Positions 33,778-42,191 of a stretch of 64,000 nucleotides of DNA are shown piece by piece. Source of the stretch: Verrucomicrobia bacterium 12-59-8 (GTDB lineage: Bacteria; Verrucomicrobiota; Verrucomicrobiae; Verrucomicrobiales; Verrucomicrobiaceae); assembly GCA_002279765.1 (NCBI GenBank), contig NCCR01000001.1, positions 38,650-102,649 of the forward strand, given 5' to 3'. The notes below the pieces were generated by a model, which ran no database searches, was not told the origin of the DNA, and saw nothing but the letters and a program-made list of their open reading frames with translations. Every line of letters starts with the position of its first letter. Position 1 is the first letter of the stretch. The position numbers were made by a program, and so were the translations under genes.

Positions 33778-36307
33778 TCCACCGCCATTTCGCGAACTGG
33801 AAGTAGAGCACAGGCAGCAGCAGGAGCGTGAGCACCGTGCCAAACAGCAAGCCGAAGATGTGAACAGCCGTCAGCGGCCGCCACAATTCACCCCCGGTAA
33901 GAGCGAGCGGGATCAAGCCGCAGACCGTGGCAAAGACTGTAGCCAGCACCGCGCGCAAACGCACCAGCGCCGCGTGCATGAGTGCGCGCTCAAGGGGCAC
34001 GCCGGCAGCACGCTCCTCCTCGATGAAGTCCGACAACACGATGATGTGGCTGACAATGACGCCGGCGAGACTGACGATGCCGATCAACGCCATGAAGCCG
34101 AAGGAGGCATGCGTGGTGGCGAGTCCGGTGAAGGCACCGATCAATCCCAACGGCACGGTGAGCATCACCACGAGCGATTTCATGATGGATCGGAATTGGA
34201 TGACCATCGCGAAGGCGATGAGGGCCAGGGAGATTTTCAGGACGCGTTCCATTTCGCGCTGGCTGTTGCGCAGTTCGCGCTCCTCACCGCCGAACTCGAT
34301 GCCGGAGGTGGGGAACGAAGTGCGTGCCTGGTTCAGGATGCGGGAGGCGAGCGCGCCGAAAGGCGCGAGAGCTTTGACGGTGACGGTGCGCTGCTGATTG
34401 ATGCGGGTGAGGATGCCCGAATTGTCGTGGACTTGGTAAGCGCCAGCGGTGCGCAATGCGTTGGCGACTTGGGCGGTCTTTGCCTGCAAATCATCGCCGC
34501 TGATCTCGATTTGGATCGGCGTTTCGAGCGCGGGGCCCTGCTCGATCTGTTTGACGAGGCAAAGCGCGTCCTTGATCTCGCGGTCAAAGATCTCACGCAG
34601 GTGAACGATCAGCGCAGGTACGTCTGCCGCGTGGCGTGTGTTCACCAAAACCTGGCCCACGTTCGCACCGGGCTGGCGCGGCAAGAGGTTGTAATAGAAC
34701 ATCGGCATGCCGCCGCCACTGACGATGACAGCGCTTAGAATGGCGTCTTCCTGCTGCAACTGCGTGCTGATTTGCGCGGTGATCTTCTGTGTCTCCTCAA
34801 TGGTGCTGCCTTCCGGCAACTGGAGGTCCACGAGGAACTGGTTGCGCTCGGCGACGGGGAAGAATTGTTGGCCGAAGAGGGGAATAAGCGCCGTGCTCGA
34901 GGCGAGGAGGCCGTAGGCGGCAAGGATGGTGAAGAGTGGATGACGCAGCGCGAGCTGCAGCGCTTTTTTGTAGTGCGGGACGAGGCGATGGAGCGGATGC
35001 GAACCGGTGGCCGCGTCAAAGCCCTTCTGGCCGCGCAGCAGATAATAGCCGAGCAGCGGGATGAAGGTCATCGAAACAATGCGCGAGGAGACGAGTGCCA
35101 GTGTGATGACGATGGGCAGCGAGATGATGAATGCGCCCATGTCTCCGGGAAGCAGCGCGAGCGGCAGGAAGGCAACGATGTTGATGATCGTGCCGAAGAA
35201 GATGGCGCGCCGCAGTTTAAACGGCCCGAGCCAGGCGGCGATGCCTCGCGGCTGGCCGTCGGCGAGTTCGCGGTTGATGCCGTCCGAGGCGACGACAGGG
35301 TCATCGACGAGCATGCCCAGCGAGATGATCAGCGCGGCGATGGAAATCTGCTGCAGGGGTACATGCAGCGCCGCCATGCCGCCGAGGGTCATCGCGATGG
35401 TGAGCGGAATCGCCACCGCGACGACAAGCGCGGTGCGCCAGTCCATGAGCAGCAGCGCCACGAGCACCACCACCACCACTGCCTCAATGAAACAGCGCAA
35501 AAATTCGCCGATGCGATGCGCGGTGGCCGCAGGTTGATCGGAGACGGTGATGACTTTGACGCCTTCAGGCAGCGTGAGACTGTCGATCTTGGCGAGCACG
35601 GCTTCTTTGAAGTCATGAATGATGTTTCCCGTCTTCATTTCCACGGCGATGAGAACGCTCGCGGCAGGATTCAGCGGGCCATTTTCCTCCCGGTGCAGCG
35701 TGCGTACGCTGTAGTCGGTCGCCGCCATGTCTTCGAATGAAGTGATTTCCTCCGGCGCATGGCCAAACTGTCGGATGCGCCCGCTGCTGGGGACGTTCTT
35801 GAGTTCCTTCTCGATCACATCGGCCGTCGCCGCCGCTTCATCCCCAAGCACGGCCAAGAGCAGCGTGGCGGGATGCAGGTGGTCCGTTTCGAGAGAGGGG
35901 ACTTCGCAGTCGGCAGGGAGCATGACCGTTTTCAAGATCTCGCGCGTTTTTTGCCAATGTTCGTCGATGACTTCTTTGCGGTCCGCCTGGAGGCGAATGA
36001 CGATGGTGGAGATGTTGTCCTTTGACTGTGACTGGAGCTTTTCGAGGGTAGGGAGCTGGGTGAGGGCGGCTTCGAGCCTTGAGGTCACCTCCTGCTCGAT
36101 CTGCGCTGCCGTGGCTTCAGGCCAAACGGTGATGAGTGTTGCATCATGCAACGGGAACGTCGGATCTTCCTGCTGGGGCAGGCTTTGGAAGGCGAGCCAG
36201 CCCCACGCGAGCACCGCGATCATCGCCAGCCAGCCGAGGAGCCGGTGTTCGACGAAAAACCGGGCGATGCCGCCGTTTGAAGGAACTGGTGCGGGAGACG
36301 AATCCAT
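33770..36307 (-). CDS. Compact RND-family (AcrB-like) efflux transporter
   Basis: 845 residues versus about 1030 for AcrB. The membrane core is kept: N-terminal helix (about 20-40), helix 4 with the proton-relay pair in GMLVDDPVVASDGIN, a long amphipathic loop and a second half with IGIVSLAGVIVSHIIVLSDF. The position of the AcrB helix-10 Lys is not a Lys here. The shortening is in both periplasmic porter domains, where the segments between helices 1-2 and 7-8 are clearly short. No membrane-fusion or outer-membrane partner is adjacent. Its place between the ketosynthase and second methyltransferase suggests export of the cluster's lipid product; that is inference. Confidence 0.85.
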   Translation of the reverse strand: MDSSPAPVPSNGGIARFFVEHRLLGWLAMIAVLAWGWLAFQSLPQQEDPTFPLHDATLITVWPEATAAQIEQEVTSRLEAALTQLPTLEKLQSQSKDNISTIVIRLQADRKEVIDEHWQKTREILKTVMLPADCEVPSLETDHLHPATLLLAVLGDEAAATADVIEKELKNVPSSGRIRQFGHAPEEITSFEDMAATDYSVRTLHREENGPLNPAASVLIAVEMKTGNIIHDFKEAVLAKIDSLTLPEGVKVITVSDQPAATAHRIGEFLRCFIEAVVVVVLVALLLMDWRTALVVAVAIPLTIAMTLGGMAALHVPLQQISIAALIISLGMLVDDPVVASDGINRELADGQPRGIAAWLGPFKLRRAIFFGTIINIVAFLPLALLPGDMGAFIISLPIVITLALVSSRIVSMTFIPLLGYYLLRGQKGFDAATGSHPLHRLVPHYKKALQLALRHPLFTILAAYGLLASSTALIPLFGQQFFPVAERNQFLVDLQLPEGSTIEETQKITAQISTQLQQEDAILSAVIVSGGGMPMFYYNLLPRQPGANVGQVLVNTRHAADVPALIVHLREIFDREIKDALCLVKQIEQGPALETPIQIEISGDDLQAKTAQVANALRTAGAYQVHDNSGILTRINQQRTVTVKALAPFGALASRILNQARTSFPTSGIEFGGEERELRNSQREMERVLKISLALIAFAMVIQFRSIMKSLVVMLTVPLGLIGAFTGLATTHASFGFMALIGIVSLAGVIVSHIIVLSDFIEEERAAGVPLERALMHAALVRLRAVLATVFATVCGLIPLALTGGELWRPLTAVHIFGLLFGTVLTLLLLPVLYFQFAKWRWIK

Positions 36308-36478
36308 GAGGGTGGTGACAAGTCTTTAGAAGTCGCCGCTTCCCGGCGGCTCTGCAATGACTCACGTTGTGTATTGGATGGCTGCATTCATGCTCCGACA
36401 TCTCATTGGCTTCACCAAACCGCCAATAACATCCAAAGACCGGGGGTGATGCGTAGTCCTTACAGGCTGATTGAAATA

Positions 36479-37126
36479 ATGAAAGAGCGCGTGATCCATC
36501 CCGAACTTCTCGACCTGCTGCCGCCGGACGATCCAGACGCAATCCGTGCACGTGAGGAGATGGACATGGTGAACGGCATCATGGGCAATCATCGCTGGAT
36601 TGAGCGCATGAACCGTCGTCATCGTGAAGATGGCTGGCGCATTACGGAGCTGGGTGCGGGTGATGGGACGCTGTCCAGGCGGCTGCTGAAGTCAGACTGT
36701 TGCACCGAGGCGACGCTGCATGCCTTCGATCTGGCACCGAGACCCGAGCAATGGCCTGCGGCGGCGCATTGGACATGCGGCGATGTATTTGCGCAGGCGC
36801 TGCCGGAAACAGAGATCGTGGTCGCGAATTTGTTCCTGCATCATTTCACCCACGAACAATTGCGGCTGCTTGGTTCGCGGTTGTCACCTGTGACGCGATT
36901 GATTGTGGCTGCGGAGCCTGCGCGGCGTTGGATTTACTGCCTGCTGGGGCGTTTGTTTTGCGAACTGGCGGAACTCAATCATGTGCAGTGTCATGACATG
37001 CATGCGAGCATCTGTGCGGGATTCCACGGGCAGGAACTGCATCTGGCGCTTGGGCTTGGCACAGAATGGCAGGTGGATGCCCACGAGCATCCCCTGGGAG
37101 GTTATCGTTTCATGGCCTGGCGCTGA
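36479..37126 (+). CDS. SAM-dependent methyltransferase, second of the PKS cluster
   Basis: 215 residues from ATG 36479 (ATG 36449 is an alternative). The N-terminus KERVIHPELLDLLPPDDPDAIRAREEMDMVNGIMGNHRWI is followed by motif I ITELGAGDGTLSRRLL, VVANLFLHHF and a Trp/His-rich end. The 'DDPDAIRSR.D...N..MGN.RW' opening is typical of class I methyltransferases linked to type III PKS genes. It is divergent from the RND gene. Either methyltransferase could act on the ring or its carboxyl group. Confidence 0.82.
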   Translation: MKERVIHPELLDLLPPDDPDAIRAREEMDMVNGIMGNHRWIERMNRRHREDGWRITELGAGDGTLSRRLLKSDCCTEATLHAFDLAPRPEQWPAAAHWTCGDVFAQALPETEIVVANLFLHHFTHEQLRLLGSRLSPVTRLIVAAEPARRWIYCLLGRLFCELAELNHVQCHDMHASICAGFHGQELHLALGLGTEWQVDAHEHPLGGYRFMAWR

Positions 37127-37190
37127 GAGTCGGACACTGAGGCTATGACGCCCGTTGCCGTGAGGCGTGACTGCATTCATACTAGGGCGC

Positions 37191-38759
37191 ATGATCCGGC
37201 CCCATACGCCGCCAGAAACACCTGCCGACAAGTCCGCGCACAGCGGAGAGGCGGGTGGCGCATGGGCGTCCCCCTGGGAGCTGGATCTGGAGTGGCTGGA
37301 TGCGCCGCCAGCAAAGAAGCGCCGCTACATCGAGGAGAAGAAACAGCCGCCCGCGAGACAGGAGCTTCGAGCGGCACCCAGGCCACCGGTGGAAACTCCG
37401 CCGCCAGTGGTGGTGGAAAAAGTGCCCGACGGGCCACGCCAGGCACCGCCTTCCAGACTGGTCAAGAAGCGGCCTTCGCATGCGGTTGAGCGCGAGGTTT
37501 CATGGTCCTCACTGGCCATTCTGAGCATGGGATTGCTGGCGGTGGTCTTCATCGCTTGGCTGTATGTGGACGATCAGGCACCGGGCCTGGATAAAGACCT
37601 ACTTTTGAACCGGCCGGTCGATCAGGCGGCGACGATTCAGACGCCGGACAAGCTGCGCAAGTTTTTGAAGGCGCTGGTACCTTTCGACTCTACGCCGCTG
37701 AGTGGCAAACCGCCGTGGCTGTGGGATACGCCCACGCTGTCGCGCGTCGTGCAGTCCAATGGCATCGCGCTCGACAATCTGCGTGATCTGCTGGAGGACG
37801 CCGACTGGCATCCGACGCATGCGGCATGGCATGCCGCAGACCCATGCGAGGATCCACGCTGGCGGCAGGTGCTGGTGCTCAAGCAGGCGGAGGCCGCTTA
37901 TCTCTCACGCCGCATGCAGGAGGAGGCGGCGTTTACTGCGGCGATCGATCTCGCGGAACTCGGCTGGCGGCTGGAGCAAATCTGGGCCTGGCCCTCCTGC
38001 TACCAGCGCTCGCTGGAGGCACAGACGCTCGCCGCTCAAACGCTGGCCGATCTGCTGCGGCAGACCAAGCTGCCGGAAGCCACGCTGCGGCAGTTTCAGC
38101 GCCAGTTCAGTGTCTGCCAGCCCACCACGGAAATGCTGGAGGGCGCGATGAAGGCCTTCTACGTGTATGAGAAAAAACTCATTCTCGGTCCGAAGAGCGG
38201 CGAGAATCTCGACACCATGCCCGGCGGCGTGCAGCTGCATCGTCCTGGCCGGTTGTTTTTTAAACCGTATGAAACCCTGCAGCATTTCGCCATGGCGTTC
38301 CGGCAGATCAAAAATGAAGCGGAGACACCACTGGTCCTCACCGCTGAAGTGCGTCTGAATGATGACACTGCAGTCGAAATGGACTACCAGCCCAATTCGG
38401 CCGGTCTGGCCTACTACCATCAGCGGATGAAGGCCTACACTCCCCTGCTCGCTGCGCTTGGGCTGGTGCGCACTCGTGGGAATTTGATCATCACTCTGTT
38501 CGCGGTTCGGCGCTGCATTGCCGAGAAGAAAACGCTGCCTGCCACCCTCGAACAACTGCGCACCTTCAACTTCCTGCTTGATGTCCCTGTCGATCCGTAC
38601 ACAGGCGCGCCGTTGCAATACAGCCTGACACGTGGTCTGATCTGGTCCGTGGGCAAGGATCTGAAATCTGCCAATGGTGCTCCGACGGAGCCGCCGATGA
38701 ATGATGCCGCTGAACCGACTGTGGAACTCGGCATCGCCGTGGCGGGGGTGGCGAAGTAA
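37191..38759 (+). CDS. Membrane-anchored hypothetical protein with Pro-rich cytoplasmic arm
   Basis: 522 residues from ATG 37191. Residues 1-105 are Pro, Lys and Glu rich and presumably cytoplasmic. One membrane helix (about 106-128, SSLAILSMGLLAVVFIAWLYV) is followed by a large helical exported domain. The last 80 residues (FLLDVPVDPYTGAPLQYSLTRGLIWSVGKDL) resemble the globular end of Verrucomicrobiota pseudopilin-like proteins. No enzyme motif is seen. It ends directly against the stop of the convergent OppA-like gene. Confidence 0.65.
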   Translation: MIRPHTPPETPADKSAHSGEAGGAWASPWELDLEWLDAPPAKKRRYIEEKKQPPARQELRAAPRPPVETPPPVVVEKVPDGPRQAPPSRLVKKRPSHAVEREVSWSSLAILSMGLLAVVFIAWLYVDDQAPGLDKDLLLNRPVDQAATIQTPDKLRKFLKALVPFDSTPLSGKPPWLWDTPTLSRVVQSNGIALDNLRDLLEDADWHPTHAAWHAADPCEDPRWRQVLVLKQAEAAYLSRRMQEEAAFTAAIDLAELGWRLEQIWAWPSCYQRSLEAQTLAAQTLADLLRQTKLPEATLRQFQRQFSVCQPTTEMLEGAMKAFYVYEKKLILGPKSGENLDTMPGGVQLHRPGRLFFKPYETLQHFAMAFRQIKNEAETPLVLTAEVRLNDDTAVEMDYQPNSAGLAYYHQRMKAYTPLLAALGLVRTRGNLIITLFAVRRCIAEKKTLPATLEQLRTFNFLLDVPVDPYTGAPLQYSLTRGLIWSVGKDLKSANGAPTEPPMNDAAEPTVELGIAVAGVAK

Positions 38760-40346
38760 TCACTTCCACCGCATGCAGCGGAAGGGGTGATCGTCAATCA
38801 GGTTGGCCTGCACGCCAGTGAGGCGGTCGGCGTGGTAGAACTGGACACCCACGTAGTGGTAGATGGGAATGATGACGGCTTCGTCGGTGACGAGGAGTTT
38901 TTCGGCCTGCTGGAACAGAGTGTTGCGTTGATTCAAATCAGGCTCGCGAGCGGCGGCGGCGATGAGTGCGTCGTATGAAGCGTTTGCGAAGCCGGTGCGG
39001 TTGTTGCCGCTGGCGGAGAGAAACATTTCCAAAAACGTGCCGGGGTCGTTGTAGTCGCCCACCCAGCTGCTGCGGCAGAGGGAGTAATTTTTCTCCTTCA
39101 TTGAAGAGAGGTAGATCTTCCATTCCTGCTTGGCCAGATCAACGCTGACGCCGAGATGTTCCTGCCACATGGACTGTAGTTCCACGGCGATGTTGCGCTC
39201 GACGGGTTTGGGAAAGTAGAGGTATTCCACACGCGGGAAACCTTTGCCGCCGGGATACCCCGCTTCCGCGAGAAGCTGGCGCGCGCGCTCAGGATCAAAC
39301 TCGGGGCCGGGTGGTGGCTGGTAGTTTTGTCCGGCACCCGGCGGTGTGAGGCTGAAGGCGTTGCGTTCGCCCAGTTGGGTGATCTTTTCAGTCACACGCT
39401 TGCGATCAATCGCCAACGAGAAGGCCAGTCGGATCTTCGGATTGTCAAACGGCACACGGTTGACGTTGAAGCGGGTGAAGTAGCTGCCGAGGAAGGGGCC
39501 GGTGTGGAAGTAGGGCTGCTGCTTGAGTTTGACCGTTAGCGAGGTGGGCACCATGCCCTTGTCCATGATGAGATCCGCCTGGCCCGTGAGGAAGTAATTG
39601 ATGGCGGTGTTCGGCTCCGAGATGGGCAGGACTTCGATGCTCTTCATCGGCACATTGGCGGCGTCCCAATAACCCTCGTTGCGCCGCAGCACGATGCGAT
39701 CATCCAGCAGCCAGTCTTCGAGCGTGTAGGAGCCGTTGCCGATCAGGGAGCCCGGTTTGATCCATGCGGTGCCGTACTTTTCAATGACGCGCTGCGGCAC
39801 CGGCGAGAACGTGGTGAAGGCGCAGAGATCGATGAAATAAGGCGTGGGGTTTTCGAGTTCGACGCGCAGCGTCTGGTCATCCAGCGCTGTCACACCGACC
39901 TGCGAGAAGTCCTTCAGTTTGCCTTCATGAAAGCCCCGGGCGTTTTTGATGACATACATCTGGCTGGCATAGTCGGCCCCGAACTCGGGCGTCAGCACGC
40001 GCTTCCAGGAATAGAGGAAGTCCTGCGTCGTGAAGGGTGCGCCATCGCTCCACGTCGCGTTCGGACGCAGATGGAAAGTGTAGGTCTTCCGGTCCGGCGA
40101 CACCTCCCAGCGCTCCGCCATGCCGGGCTGCGGCTTCCCCGCTGCATCAATGCGGCAGAGCCCTTCAAACAAGGCCGAAGCGATGCGCATGCCGACTTGG
40201 TCGGTCACAACCGCCGGGTCAATGCTCTCCGGCTCGGCACCATTGATGAAGACGAGGTCTGCACGCGGACGCGAACGCCCGCAGGCGGCGAGGGAGAGGA
40301 GAAGTGCGGCGGCAAAGACGAAACGAATCACGCGAAAAGCTAGCAC
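38760..40346 (-). CDS. Oligopeptide-binding lipoprotein (OppA/SBP_bac_5)
   Basis: 528 residues. Lipoprotein signal with lipobox SLAAC near residue 22. Family signatures: LVFINGAEPESIDPAVVTD, GLCRIDAAGKPQPGMAERWEVSPDRKTYTFHLRPNATWSDGAPFTTQDFLYSWKR (opened here in pieces: PGMAERWEVS, YTFHLRPNATWSDG) and IRLAFSLAIDRKRV. It binds peptides for ABC import. No oppBCDF genes are in the window, so the permease is elsewhere. Convergent with the preceding membrane protein and divergent from the sialate esterase. Confidence 0.92.
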   Translation of the reverse strand: MLAFRVIRFVFAAALLLSLAACGRSRPRADLVFINGAEPESIDPAVVTDQVGMRIASALFEGLCRIDAAGKPQPGMAERWEVSPDRKTYTFHLRPNATWSDGAPFTTQDFLYSWKRVLTPEFGADYASQMYVIKNARGFHEGKLKDFSQVGVTALDDQTLRVELENPTPYFIDLCAFTTFSPVPQRVIEKYGTAWIKPGSLIGNGSYTLEDWLLDDRIVLRRNEGYWDAANVPMKSIEVLPISEPNTAINYFLTGQADLIMDKGMVPTSLTVKLKQQPYFHTGPFLGSYFTRFNVNRVPFDNPKIRLAFSLAIDRKRVTEKITQLGERNAFSLTPPGAGQNYQPPPGPEFDPERARQLLAEAGYPGGKGFPRVEYLYFPKPVERNIAVELQSMWQEHLGVSVDLAKQEWKIYLSSMKEKNYSLCRSSWVGDYNDPGTFLEMFLSASGNNRTGFANASYDALIAAAAREPDLNQRNTLFQQAEKLLVTDEAVIIPIYHYVGVQFYHADRLTGVQANLIDDHPFRCMRWK

Positions 40347-40440
40347 ACGGTTGCGACGGTTCGCAGCACAATCCTTGCAACCTGCTGCAATGATTTGCCT
40401 TCACGCAGCGTTTCCAACGCTCATCATTTTTCCCAACCCC

Positions 40441-42105
40441 ATGCGCATTCTCTGCCTCCTCACGCTCCTTGCCGTCTCCGCACGCGCGGAATTGAAACTT
40501 CCGGCCATCATTGGCGACAACATGGTGCTGCAGCAGAAGCAGGCGAATCCGGTCTGGGGTTGGGACGCCCCCGGCACCGAGGTCGCCGTGACCTTTGCCG
40601 GCCAAACCAAGACCGCCAAGGCTGGCGCGGATGGCAAATGGACCGTGAAGCTGGATGCAGTGCCGGCGAATGCAAAACCAGCGACGATCACCATCAAGGG
40701 CAGCAGCACCAAGGAGCTGAAAAACGTGCTCGTGGGCGAGGTTTGGATCTGCTCCGGCCAGTCCAACATGGGGTTCAATCTTTCCAGCGTCTGGGATGCG
40801 GACCTCGACATCGCGCAGGCAAAGTTCCCGCAGATCCGCCTCATCTCCGTGCCGCAGGTCGGCACGCAGGAGATCCAGGACGATTTCAAAGGCCAGTGGG
40901 AGGAATGCAGCCCCGCCAATGCCGGACAGTTCACCGCCGTGGGCTATCACTTCGGCCGCGTGCTGCATGAGATGCTCGGCGTTCCTGTCGGTCTCATTGA
41001 CAATGCTTGGGGCGGAAGCGCCTGCGAAGCTTGGGTGAAACGTGATGTGCTGGAAAAAGACCCGCGTTTTGCCTCCATCATCGCCCGCTGGAAGCAGACC
41101 GAGTCCACCTTCACGAAGGAAGCCTTCGACAAACAGGTGGCCGATCACAAGGCCAAAGTAGATGCCTGGGCCAAAGCCCGTGCTGAAGCTGCCAAAGCCA
41201 AGACATTGTTCACGCTCCAGCCACCACGCGCGCCGCAGAATCCCATGACCGGCCAGCACCGTCCAGGCAACCTTTATGCAGGCGTGCTGCATCCGACGAT
41301 TGGCTACGGCATCAAAGGCGTCATCTGGTACCAGGGCGAATCCAACGCCAGCCGCGCGAAGGAATACGGCGAGCTGTTTCCCTTCATGATCGAGCATTGG
41401 CGCAAAGAATGGCAGCAGGGAGATTTTCCCTTCTACTGGGTGCAGCTGGCCGACTTCAAGCCCTACCAGACCGAGCCGGTGGAAAGCGACTGGGCCGAGC
41501 TGCGCGAAGCCCAGACTCGCACGATGAGCAAACTCCCCAAAACCGGCCAGTGCGTCATCACCGATTTCGGTGAAGCGAACGACATCCATCCGAAGAACAA
41601 GCGCGACGTGGCCGAGCGCCTCGCGCGCTGGGCATTGGTGAACGATTACGGCGAGAAGCTGGTGTACCGCAGCCCTGAGCTCAAAGACGCGAAGTTTGAC
41701 GGCGGCAAAGCGCTGTTGACCTTTGATTATGCGCCGCTGGGACTACGCACCGTCGATACCGATGACGCCAAAGGCTTCGCGATCTGTGGTGAAGACAAGA
41801 AGTGGGTCTGGGCCAAGGCCAGCATCATCGGCGGTTCGAAGAAAGGCACCAACCAGATCGAAGTGAGCGCCGAGGGCGTCGCCAAACCCGTGGCGGTGCG
41901 CTACGCCTGGGCTGACAATCCTATCTGCAATGTTTATTCCGCCGAAGGCCTGCCCGTGACCCCGTTCCGCACGGATGATTTTCCGATGATCACCGATCCG
42001 GCGAATCCAAACAGCGCCGAGGCACAGGCCGCGAAGCAGGCTGAAGCCAAAAAAAATGCCTTCAATAAGCTCTTCATCGAGAAGAAAAAGGCCGAGAAGA
42101 AGTGA
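40441..42105 (+). CDS. Secreted sialate O-acetylesterase
   Basis: 554 residues from ATG 40441, chosen for the signal peptide MRILCLLTLLAVSARA-EL; the longer frame upstream is antisense to the OppA-like gene. The N-terminal beta domain begins LPAIIGDNMVLQQ, and the esterase domain has the SGNH block WICSGQSNMGFNL with the nucleophilic Ser, VIWYQGESNASRAKEY and a C-terminal EANDIHPKNKRDVAERL with Asp/His. These enzymes remove O-acetyl groups from sialic acid or plant xylans; given the sulfatase and related genes, polysaccharide degradation is plausible. The last 30 residues are Lys/Ala rich. Confidence 0.92.
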   Translation: MRILCLLTLLAVSARAELKLPAIIGDNMVLQQKQANPVWGWDAPGTEVAVTFAGQTKTAKAGADGKWTVKLDAVPANAKPATITIKGSSTKELKNVLVGEVWICSGQSNMGFNLSSVWDADLDIAQAKFPQIRLISVPQVGTQEIQDDFKGQWEECSPANAGQFTAVGYHFGRVLHEMLGVPVGLIDNAWGGSACEAWVKRDVLEKDPRFASIIARWKQTESTFTKEAFDKQVADHKAKVDAWAKARAEAAKAKTLFTLQPPRAPQNPMTGQHRPGNLYAGVLHPTIGYGIKGVIWYQGESNASRAKEYGELFPFMIEHWRKEWQQGDFPFYWVQLADFKPYQTEPVESDWAELREAQTRTMSKLPKTGQCVITDFGEANDIHPKNKRDVAERLARWALVNDYGEKLVYRSPELKDAKFDGGKALLTFDYAPLGLRTVDTDDAKGFAICGEDKKWVWAKASIIGGSKKGTNQIEVSAEGVAKPVAVRYAWADNPICNVYSAEGLPVTPFRTDDFPMITDPANPNSAEAQAAKQAEAKKNAFNKLFIEKKKAEKK

Positions 42106-42172
42106 GCGCCGGCCTTAATGGCGATTATTTCATCAGCAAACTTGTGTTAGAAGCGGCGGGCCGCGTATGTTT

Positions 42173-42187
42173 GTGACTTCAAGTCAC
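42173..42187. promoter_or_regulatory. Perfect palindrome just before the HtrA-like gene
   Basis: GTGACTTCAAGTCAC is a perfect 7+1+7 inverted repeat ending five bases before the ATG at 42192. It covers the place of the ribosome-binding site, so it could be an operator or a translation-blocking hairpin. No second copy was noticed. Confidence 0.4.
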
Positions 42188-42191
42188 TCGC

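Noticed and set aside
34772..35740. Plus-strand open frame of 322 codons across the RND transporter
   Set aside because: Antisense to a transporter with full membrane topology; Arg/Glu/Gln-rich with no domain.
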